Below, piece by piece: positions 1 to 4,908 of a stretch of DNA of 7,026 nucleotides. The stretch lies in the NCBI GenBank assembly GCA_015222555.1, contig JADFVM010000186.1, positions 1 through 7,026 of the forward strand, read 5' to 3'. Position numbers and translations under genes: made by a program. A model generated the notes under the pieces. That model was given only the letters and a program-made list of their open reading frames with translations, did not search any database and was not told the origin of the DNA. Position 1 is the first letter of the stretch. Every line of letters starts with the position of its first letter. The DNA is from Pseudomonadota bacterium (GTDB taxonomy: Bacteria; Desulfobacterota; JADFVX01).

Positions 1-501
1 CTTGACACGCCGCTCTGTCTCTTCAACTCCGCGGCTGATATGCCCCTTCATCAGCATATCGATATCGTCATCGGCAGGGAGCCAGACCGTTCGTGTCGTC
101 CCAATGATGCCAGGATTAGCGAGCACCATTTCCCTCAGTTCGAATGCGGCGCCGGGACTGATGATCTTGTAGAGTTTCTTCTTCTCGCTTCTCTTCTTTA
201 CATCTGGGAAGGTCTTTCTCAGAGATTTCTTTACCAGCCCCCCGTAATTTGCCTGTGAGAGGATCTCGGCATCTCTTTTGCCGCCCGGATCTATCTCTTC
301 GGAATCGAATGAAATCTCCAGGCGGATAAAGGTCTGCTGGAAGGCGGAATAACCGTTTCCTATGATGGATGTGAAGAGAATGGTGAGCATGAAAAGTGCA
401 GAAAAAATGGCCGACAGGCCCATCAGCCGGAAGGCTTTCTCCTTTGCGTAACGCTTCTTCAGCCGTGAAGCTATTATATTTCTTCTTAATTCAGAATTCA
501 T
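1..501 (-). CDS. pstA: Phosphate ABC transporter permease PstA, N-terminal part (cut by window edge)
   Basis: This is the N-terminal 167 codons of the PstA inner-membrane permease, which with PstC forms the phosphate channel of the PstSCAB importer. I translated it from the minus strand, and the frame stays open to base 1. Residues 6-25 are strongly basic (RLKKRYAKEK), and residues 26-49 are one hydrophobic membrane segment. The next 120 residues are a soluble, presumably periplasmic region that fits the DUF3333-type extension of long PstA proteins (NYGGLV near 85, ANPGIIGTT near 128, VWLPADDDIDML near 139). The transport domain with the EAA loop lies beyond the window. The ATG at 501-499 directly follows an in-frame TGA, so no ATG upstream in this frame is possible. 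No clear Shine-Dalgarno precedes it. The gene lies 113 nt after pstC, so co-transcription is likely. The family call is firm because this extension pairs with the long PstC next door. Confidence 0.9.
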   Translation of the reverse strand, partial: MNSELRRNIIASRLKKRYAKEKAFRLMGLSAIFSALFMLTILFTSIIGNGYSAFQQTFIRLEISFDSEEIDPGGKRDAEILSQANYGGLVKKSLRKTFPDVKKRSEKKKLYKIISPGAAFELREMVLANPGIIGTTRTVWLPADDDIDMLMKGHISRGVEETERRVK

Positions 502-527
502 TCAGTTACACATATTAAAAATTATTA

Positions 528-593
528 TCTCGCAAAGACGCCAAGGGCGCAAAGTTTTCATTTCTATTTGTCTTCTTCGCGGTCTTTGCGAGA
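528..593. repeat. Inverted repeat (palindromic intergenic element) between pstC and pstA
   Basis: A perfect 12-bp inverted repeat (TCTCGCAAAGAC at 528-539, GTCTTTGCGAGA at 582-593) flanks a 42-nt centre. Pairing continues imperfectly inward (GCCAAG against CTTCGC with a one-base offset). The left half also repeats the CGCAAAG word 16 nt later (531-537 and 548-554). I recall related CGCAAAGACGCCAAG-like elements as common intergenic repeats in environmental bacterial genomes, which is memory and was not checked. In the pst transcript it would form a long-armed hairpin followed by an A/T-rich run, and so could influence pstC/pstA expression or mRNA stability. The 42-nt loop makes it unlike a normal intrinsic terminator. 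Confidence 0.7.
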
Positions 594-614
594 AGCAAGA
601 TTTTACGTTTTATT

Positions 615-1997
615 TTAGTCATACTGCTGCTTATACTTCCTCACCACATAGAGGGCAATGATATTTAGGCAGAGCGTCAGGACAAACAGCACCAGCCCCA
701 GCGCAAATGCGGCCAGCGTCTTCGGGGAGTCAAACTCCTGATCTCCCACGAGCAAGGTAACGATCTGCACCGTCACCGTCGTTACAGATTCCAGGGGATT
801 TGCCGTCATATTGGCCGTCATCCCCGCCGCCATGACGACGATCATCGTCTCGCCTATTGCGCGGGACACCGCCAGCAGGATGCTCGCAACAATGCCGGGC
901 AGTGCCGCCTGAAGTAAGACCCTAACGATCGTCTCCGACTGCGTCGCTCCCAGCCCATAAGAGCCGTCCCTCAGGCTTTGAGGCACGGCGTTAAGGACGT
1001 CATCGGTGAGTGAGGATACAAAGGGGATGATCATTATTCCCATTACAAGGCCGACGGACAAAGCGCTCCCGGAGTCAATAGTCAGGCCAAGCAGGGCCCC
1101 CTTCTCCTTGATAAATGGTGCAACTACCAAGGCTGCAAAAAAACCGTATACGACGGTGGGTATGCCTGCCAAGATTTCAAGCATAGGTTTTACCACCGCC
1201 CTGAACCTGGGTGCAGCATATTCGGCCATATAGATGGCCGACATGAGCCCCACAGGCACGGCAACGAGCATGGCGACAAAGGATATGAGCATGGTGCCCA
1301 CAAGGAGAGGGATAACTCCGAATGAACCTGTCGCCCCCACCTGCCCCGGCCTGATCGCCATCTGGGGGCTCCACTTGAGACCGAAGAGAAAATCGCTTAT
1401 AGGCACCAGCTTGAAAAACCGTATCGCCTCGAAGAGGACGGAAAGAACGATGCCGATGGTGGTGAATATGGCGATAGTGGAGCAAAGCACCATCAGGACC
1501 TTGGTCATCGATTCCACCTTGTTGCGGGCGCGGAGTGTGGGGGTGATGAATTTGAGCCCGAAGCCAAGCCCGGTAATAAGCAGTGAAAGAGCGACAACAA
1601 AGAGGGAGAGATTACTAATCGATTTGAGGCGGTTAAAGTGTGCAGCCGCCTGGGCAATCTCCCTCCCTGGCTCTTTGCTGACGATGCTCCCGGATGCGAG
1701 ATTCTGAATATCGTTGATGACAAGGGCGAGTTGCTCTGCAGGCAAGGCTCTTGTTTCAAGGGAGAGGTGTGACAGTACCAGCTTCATGATGAGCGTCTGC
1801 TCGAAGGCGAGCCAGAGGCCTGCTATCAAAAGCGCCGGGATGCCGCAGCATAGCGCCACGTAAAGACCGTAATGACCTGGCCTGGAGTGCAGCTCTCTGA
1901 TCCGCCCCTCCACCAGCCTCACAGAACGGCTGCGGCCGAGTTGAAAGCCGAGGAATGTGAGAATAAGGATAACTGTTATGAATGTAAAGTTTAACAT
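615..1997 (-). CDS. pstC: Phosphate ABC transporter permease PstC, long form
   Basis: This is a 460-residue inner-membrane permease of the PstSCAB phosphate importer, the partner of PstA. It is longer than the roughly 300-residue E. coli type because of an N-terminal extension. Residues 1-150 hold membrane segments near 4-20, 45-65 and 128-150, with a soluble loop between the last two, matching the DUF3708/PstC_N region of long PstC proteins. The transport core follows, with segments near 163-190, 229-258, 275-295, 312-330, 366-385 and 428-450. The LAGIPTVVYGFF motif is at 276-287. The EAA-type cytoplasmic loop that contacts PstB is at about 337-370 (AVPQSLRDGSYGLGATQSET). The ATG at 1997 places the first membrane segment at the very N-terminus, as expected. 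Its upstream AAGG is only 3 nt away, so the ribosome site is poor. PstA follows, and Pho-box-like repeats lie immediately upstream. No pstS precedes it. Confidence 0.95.
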   Translation of the reverse strand: MLNFTFITVILILTFLGFQLGRSRSVRLVEGRIRELHSRPGHYGLYVALCCGIPALLIAGLWLAFEQTLIMKLVLSHLSLETRALPAEQLALVINDIQNLASGSIVSKEPGREIAQAAAHFNRLKSISNLSLFVVALSLLITGLGFGLKFITPTLRARNKVESMTKVLMVLCSTIAIFTTIGIVLSVLFEAIRFFKLVPISDFLFGLKWSPQMAIRPGQVGATGSFGVIPLLVGTMLISFVAMLVAVPVGLMSAIYMAEYAAPRFRAVVKPMLEILAGIPTVVYGFFAALVVAPFIKEKGALLGLTIDSGSALSVGLVMGIMIIPFVSSLTDDVLNAVPQSLRDGSYGLGATQSETIVRVLLQAALPGIVASILLAVSRAIGETMIVVMAAGMTANMTANPLESVTTVTVQIVTLLVGDQEFDSPKTLAAFALGLVLFVLTLCLNIIALYVVRKYKQQYD

Positions 1998-2009
1998 CGA
2001 CCTTATCTT

Positions 2010-2060
2010 CTCACAGAATTGTTACAGTAAGGTTACAGGGAGGTTACAAGTTGGTTAAAA
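2010..2060 (-). promoter_or_regulatory. Tandem Pho-box array (putative PhoB operator) of pstC
   Basis: Five 7-mers are spaced exactly 11 bp apart on the minus strand: TTTTAAC (2060-2054), TTGTAAC (2049-2043), CTGTAAC (2038-2032), CTGTAAC (2027-2021) and CTGTGAG (2016-2010). The known PhoB box is a pair of CTGTCAT/CTGTNAC-like 7-mers with 4-bp spacers, so period, orientation and sequence all agree. The two central copies are identical. A possible -10 (GATAAG, 2007-2002) lies 13 nt after the central pair. Control of pstCA by phosphate starvation through PhoB is inferred from this and from the target gene. The array ends only 12 nt before the pstC ATG. Confidence 0.85.
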
Positions 2061-2237
2061 ATGAAATCGTCTCTTTTCTCAAGCACTTATTCCTGTAATC
2101 ATCAAGAAAATTTTATTCAAAGTTAGTAGGTTACAATCCGCAATCGTTGAATTCAATTCACTACATTTCAAAAAAATGAATCCTTAACTGCTTTATTTTA
2201 TCTATATCTGGATTGAACACATTGGTATCGAAGATAT

Positions 2238-2242
2238 GGAGG
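2238..2242 (+). promoter_or_regulatory. Ribosome binding site choosing the receiver-gene start
   Basis: GGAGG lies 12 nt before the ATG at 2255. It is the only good Shine-Dalgarno sequence here. It lies downstream of the earlier possible TTG start at 2213, which it therefore cannot serve. The spacing is longer than ideal. Confidence 0.55.
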
Positions 2243-2254
2243 CTAGCAAATCCA

Positions 2255-2635
2255 ATGAAGAAAGATGATGGATTGAAAAAATATATTTTGATAGCTGAAG
2301 ATGAGCCGGCATTGCTGGATACAATGAAAGCTATTATTAAGAAGTTAGATGGTGAATTTGAGGTCAATACTGTCAATAGTGGTATACAAGCCCTAAAATT
2401 TATAAACAAATCGGATATAGACCTGTTAATTACTGACATCTTTATGCCTGGTAAAGACGGGTTAGAGTTGATAAGGGAAGTACGGAAGAAATCCTCTTCA
2501 ATTAAAATACTAGCGATATCGGGTTTTGGAAACCACTATCTTAAAGTTGCGGAGTCGTTTGGTGCTTCTTGCAGCTTAAATAAGCCTTTTTCAAAAAATG
2601 AACTTGAATCAGCCATTCATAGGGTGCTTAGATAA
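2255..2635 (+). CDS. Orphan single-domain response regulator (CheY/Spo0F-like receiver)
   Basis: This 126-residue protein is one receiver domain with no output domain. Visible signature residues are the acidic pair E15/D16 (IAEDEP), phospho-acceptor D61 (LLITDIFMPGKDG), the switch serine S89 (ILAISGF) and the conserved lysine K110 (LNKPF). The aromatic switch residue, three positions before the lysine in CheY, is replaced by serine (S107). It would be phosphorylated by an unlinked histidine kinase and act by protein contact or in a phosphorelay; its partner is unknown. I start it at ATG 2255, which follows GGAGG and sits just before the first beta strand. An in-frame TTG at 2213 would add 14 residues unlike the family. 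It is the only plus-strand gene, divergent from pstC. I counted 83 G+C in 240 bases (2281-2520) against 137 in 240 in pstC (1141-1380), which suggests a foreign origin. No convincing promoter is visible. Confidence 0.9.
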   Translation: MKKDDGLKKYILIAEDEPALLDTMKAIIKKLDGEFEVNTVNSGIQALKFINKSDIDLLITDIFMPGKDGLELIREVRKKSSSIKILAISGFGNHYLKVAESFGASCSLNKPFSKNELESAIHRVLR

Positions 2636-2822
2636 ATGTATGAGAAAATTTATTGACGAGATAACGTAACACCTAAGCAAATGCTTCCTGTAATGCTCAA
2701 AATTACCCTTCGCTGAAATAGTATTGATTGCAATAAACCAGGTGTACTAGATAATAAATCTCGTTCTTTCTTCGAGACACGACCTCTACTTCCTGCCGTC
2801 CAGAGGATCGGCATCGAATTGC

Positions 2823-2852
2823 AAAAAAACCTGATTACAATTGAAACAGGTA
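2823..2852 (-). terminator. Probable intrinsic terminator after folA
   Basis: Read on the minus strand, ACCTG (2851-2847) pairs with CAGGT (2833-2829), followed at once by a run of T (2829-2823 on the complement). The stem is short (5 bp) with a 13-nt loop, so the hairpin is weak. Its position about 40 nt after the folA stop and the T-run support it. The rest of 2636-2890 shows no convincing gene. Confidence 0.45.
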
Positions 2853-2890
2853 AGCTTTCTTCATTAAGTTATAAGCCAAACGATCAGCAT

Positions 2891-3391
2891 TTAGGGCTCT
2901 CTGTCCTCAGCCTTTTCCATAATCAGGAAAGTGACTGATAAGGGATTTGCCTCGTCGGCAGGGTATTCCCTGCGGGACGTCTCCACCCACATGGCAGGAT
3001 CAAAAGGGGGGAAGCTCGCATCCCCTTTAAAACTACCATGTACGATGGTGATATACAGCCTGTCCGACAATGGCAGTATCTGAGAGTAGCAGTTCTCTCC
3101 ACCGATGACTACCAACTCAGGGACATCACCGGCAGCCTCAAGGGCCTCATCTATACTGTGTACAACGGTGCATCCTTTTGCCTCAAAAGTTGCTTGATGT
3201 GTCAGTATGATGTTTTTTCTGTCGGGGAGTGCTGCGCCTATGGACTTAAAGGTATTTCGCCCCATAAGGACAGGCTTACCCAGTGTGTGCTGCCTGAACC
3301 AGGCCATGTCTGCAGGAAGGTGCCATGGGAGTCGGCCATCGATACCTATCACCCCTTCTTCCGTCATCGCAGCGATAATGGATATGAGCAA
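2891..3391 (-). CDS. folA: Dihydrofolate reductase
   Basis: This 166-residue cytoplasmic enzyme reduces dihydrofolate to tetrahydrofolate with NADPH, supplying one-carbon carriers for thymidylate, purine and methionine synthesis. Length and motifs match the E. coli-type enzyme (159 residues). IAAMTEEGVIG at 6-16 starts the Met20-loop region, and LPWHLPADMAWF at 21-32 contains D28, the counterpart of catalytic D27. GKPVLMGRNTFKSIG at 38-52 and LPDRKNIIL at 55-63 are NADPH-site strands. VVIGGENCY at 94-102 has the conserved Gly pair G97/G98 and Y102. The substrate-site threonine is in LYITIV (T115), and GDASFP at 123-128 is conserved. The start is TTG at 3391-3389. AGAGG (3399-3403) stands 7 nt before it, and the alignment with E. 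coli FolA begins there. No thyA is adjacent. Upstream is an unusual GC-rich leader, and downstream a probable terminator, so it may form its own transcript. Confidence 0.96.
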   Translation of the reverse strand: MLISIIAAMTEEGVIGIDGRLPWHLPADMAWFRQHTLGKPVLMGRNTFKSIGAALPDRKNIILTHQATFEAKGCTVVHSIDEALEAAGDVPELVVIGGENCYSQILPLSDRLYITIVHGSFKGDASFPPFDPAMWVETSRREYPADEANPLSVTFLIMEKAEDREP

Positions 3392-3550
3392 ATAAACACC
3401 TCTTGAGCTACCTTAAGTTGCGGCGGCTTGCCGGGCCGTGGTCGCCGGAGTGGCAACGGTTTAGGAGACCAGGTTCACGGATCAGCGGGCTCGCCATAGC
3501 TTAGATCCTTTTGAGTATTCAGCTTGATTTTGGCTTGTTGAGAATAAAAA

Positions 3551-3578
3551 ATTCTGTCCTGAAGACTGGCCTTTGCAA
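3551..3578 (-). promoter_or_regulatory. Weak sigma-70-like promoter candidate for folA
   Basis: On the minus strand, TTGCAA (3578-3573) and CAGAAT (3556-3551) are separated by 16 bp. Each hexamer matches the consensus at 4 of 6 positions. It lies between the tRNA terminator and folA, where a promoter would be expected, but the match is modest. It would give a leader of about 150 nt covering the GC-rich segment 3417-3497. Confidence 0.25.
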
Positions 3579-3613
3579 ATCAAATAAGCTGGGAACATAA
3601 AAACCTTCAAAAC

Positions 3614-3647
3614 AAAAAAGGGTCTAGCCGTAAAGGCTAAACCCTTT
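3614..3647 (-). terminator. Strong intrinsic terminator after tRNA-Asn
   Basis: On the minus strand a 13-bp stem (AAAGGGTTTAGCC, 3647-3635, against GGCTAGACCCTTT, 3629-3617) contains one G-T wobble. It has a 5-nt loop and runs directly into a T-tract ending at 3614. It begins 7 nt after the CCA end of the tRNA and would end an mglB-mglA-tRNA transcript or a separate tRNA transcript. Confidence 0.92.
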
Positions 3648-3654
3648 CTAAATT

Positions 3655-3730
3655 TGGCTCCCCGGGCCGGGCTCGAACCAGCGACAGGGTGATTAACAGT
3701 CACCTGCTCTACCAACTGAGCTACCGGGGA
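3655..3730 (-). tRNA. tRNA-Asn (anticodon GTT), CCA encoded
   Basis: The 76-nt minus-strand sequence folds as a complete cloverleaf. The acceptor stem is TCCCCGG/CCGGGGA, the D-arm GCTC-AGTTGGTA-GAGC, the anticodon arm GGTGA-CTGTTAA-TCACC, the variable loop CTGTC and the T-arm GCTGG-TTCGAGC-CCGGC. Discriminator G73 is followed by an encoded CCA (3657-3655). The anticodon GTT (3697-3695) reads AAC/AAU. The U1-A72 pair and G73 are usual for bacterial tRNA-Asn. Its 5' end is only 15 nt after the mglA stop codon, and a strong terminator follows. No separate tRNA promoter is obvious in the short gap. An in-frame open stretch over it (3482-3715, minus) is an artefact of the tRNA sequence. Confidence 0.97.
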
Positions 3731-3745
3731 ACAAACTCTTATTTC

Positions 3746-4333
3746 TCAACCGCCTTTTTTCAGTTCTATAAGGACCATCTTGGATATACCTTTCAGTGTT
3801 TCAAAAACCCCTTCCCCAGTTGCTGCACAGGCATCAAATTCGGTATTCCCATCGGGGTTCAGTAGCTTCCTTAGTTCCTCTACAGGCGCCGCGTTAGGCA
3901 GGTCCCGCTTGTTGTACTGCATGACAAAGGGCAGTTTCTTGAGGTCGTAGCCCTGCTCCTTGAGGTTGTCATCTAGGTTCTCAAGGCTCTCGATATTAGC
4001 CTCCATCCGCTCCACCTGAGAGTCGGCCACAAAAACAACCCCATCTACACCTTTAAGTATCAGCTTACGGCTGGCATCATAAAAAACCTGACCAGGTACC
4101 GTATAAAGGTGGAAACGGGTCTTAAATCCCCTGATCTCACCAAGAGAAAGTGGCAAAAAATCAAAAAAGAGAGTTCTCTCTGACTCTGTAGCCAGGGATA
4201 TCATCTTTCCCTTGGACTCGGGGTTTGTCTTTCCGTATATGTGCTGCAGGTTAGTCGTCTTGCCGCAAAGTCCCGGCCCGTAATAAACTATCTTGCAATT
4301 GATTTCTCTGGATGAGTAATTTATAAAAGACAT
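3746..4333 (-). CDS. mglA: MglA-type small Ras-like GTPase
   Basis: This 195-residue cytoplasmic GTPase is of the MglA family, the bacterial Ras-like switch that marks the leading pole in gliding and type IV pilus motility. The whole domain is present. The P-loop is GPGLCGKTT at 19-27, and the switch I region around 45-56 includes R53. The G3 region is TVPGQ at 78-82, with Q82 and the family-typical replacement of the Ras DTAGQ motif. The G4 motif is NKRD at 141-144, and a G5-like ATGEGV is at 171-176. R53 and Q82 carry the same numbers as the intrinsic catalytic residues described for MglA, so GTPase activity is expected. There is no lipidation motif or membrane segment. It starts 14 nt after the stop of the Roadblock gene, its likely GTPase-activating partner, and they form one operon. 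GGGA lies 6 nt before the ATG. A tRNA follows within 15 nt. Which motility or polarity system it serves cannot be told from this window. Confidence 0.94.
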   Translation of the reverse strand: MSFINYSSREINCKIVYYGPGLCGKTTNLQHIYGKTNPESKGKMISLATESERTLFFDFLPLSLGEIRGFKTRFHLYTVPGQVFYDASRKLILKGVDGVVFVADSQVERMEANIESLENLDDNLKEQGYDLKKLPFVMQYNKRDLPNAAPVEELRKLLNPDGNTEFDACAATGEGVFETLKGISKMVLIELKKGG

Positions 4334-4347
4334 CTAATATCCCGGTC

Positions 4348-4830
4348 TCAACTAAAGAGATTATCTATATCGTCATCTGTTATCTCGGCGAATGGCGACG
4401 ATCCCGCCTCAGCACTGGCAGCTTTTTTCGCAAGAGACTCAAATATCTCTGTCAGCTTTTCCGTAGTCTTTTTCACACGGAGCCTGATCAGCCCCAGAGA
4501 AGACCTCTCATCAAAAATCACCACAAGGATAACTCGCTGCGCAATAAGAGAGATGTGCAGGTTGTCCTTTTCCCCTTCATGAAAAAGAATGGAAAATTCT
4601 TTTTCTCCGAGGAGCTTTGCCAGCCCTCCCGTAGCGGCGATGTTTCCTGCTGTCAGGGATGCCAGTGAAGTGGTATCAAGACCTTCCGTCTCACCACTGC
4701 TCGAAATAAGCTGCCCATTTTTATCAACTACAAAGACGACCTTTGCATTCGCTTCTTTCACTAACTGGTCGATGACTTCGGTGACCTGCTGGGCCTCCTC
4801 CTCATACATAACCATCTGGGCATTATCCAT
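4348..4830 (-). CDS. mglB: Roadblock/LC7-domain protein, MglB-like MglA regulator
   Basis: This 160-residue Roadblock/LC7 protein is the expected MglA partner. MglB dimers bind MglA-GTP and stimulate hydrolysis, keeping MglA at the leading pole. The Roadblock fold spans about residues 14-107. It has an N-terminal helix (VTEVIDQLVKEA), strand KVVFVVDKNGQLISSSG at 30-46, the helix with LTAGNIAATGGLAKLLG at 59-75, and strands at 78-85, 91-97 and 100-107. A long helix (111-139) is followed by a flexible tail, 140-160, ending in acidic ITDDDIDNLFS. The ATG at 4830 has GAGGT five bases upstream (4840-4836). Linkage to mglA with a 14-nt gap supports the role. A sigma-70-like promoter lies 42-70 nt upstream. 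Roadblock proteins have other uses, but next to an MglA gene this assignment is strong. Confidence 0.88.
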   Translation of the reverse strand: MDNAQMVMYEEEAQQVTEVIDQLVKEANAKVVFVVDKNGQLISSSGETEGLDTTSLASLTAGNIAATGGLAKLLGEKEFSILFHEGEKDNLHISLIAQRVILVVIFDERSSLGLIRLRVKKTTEKLTEIFESLAKKAASAEAGSSPFAEITDDDIDNLFS

Positions 4831-4871
4831 TCTCTACCTCAACTGGGTTAAAATAGCGTAAACGTTTGAAG

Positions 4872-4900
4872 ATGTTAGCAAAAGCATTGCCAAATGGCAA
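4872..4900 (-). promoter_or_regulatory. Sigma-70-like promoter of mglBA
   Basis: On the minus strand a -35 TTGCCA (4900-4895, 5 of 6 to consensus) and a -10 TAACAT (4877-4872, 4 of 6) are 17 bp apart. The -10 is preceded by an extended TGC. It lies between the oxidoreductase stop (4909) and the mglB start (4830). The -35 overlaps a small hairpin (TTGCC/GGCAA) that lacks a good T-tract, so no clear terminator separates the genes and some read-through from upstream is possible. Confidence 0.6.
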
Positions 4901-4908
4901 ACATTTTT

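Noticed and set aside
1006..1759. Several long frames on both strands inside pstC
   Set aside because: They are out-of-frame shadows of the clearly coding pstC frame and show no family signature.
2093..2099. CTGTAAT on the plus strand, a possible Pho half-site for the receiver gene
   Set aside because: No second 7-mer lies 11 bp away on that strand, so it does not form a Pho box.
2147..2156. Perfect palindrome TTGAATTCAA upstream of the receiver gene
   Set aside because: It is short and in AT-rich DNA where such palindromes occur by chance; no second copy or promoter overlap is visible.
2681..2692. Small dyad AAGCA/TGCTT-like after the receiver gene
   Set aside because: The loop is too small and no T-tract follows, so it is not a credible terminator for the receiver gene.
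2717..2938. Stop-free plus-strand stretch of 73 codons (contains FFETRPLLPAVQRIGIE)
   Set aside because: It has no ATG or GTG start and no ribosome site, overlaps the folA 3' end on the other strand, and matches no family I recognise. An eroded gene fragment cannot be excluded.
3482..3715. 77-codon minus-strand frame beginning MVEQVTVNHPVAGSSPARG
   Set aside because: Its N-terminal part is the translated tRNA-Asn gene and the rest covers the terminator, so it is a known kind of false ORF.
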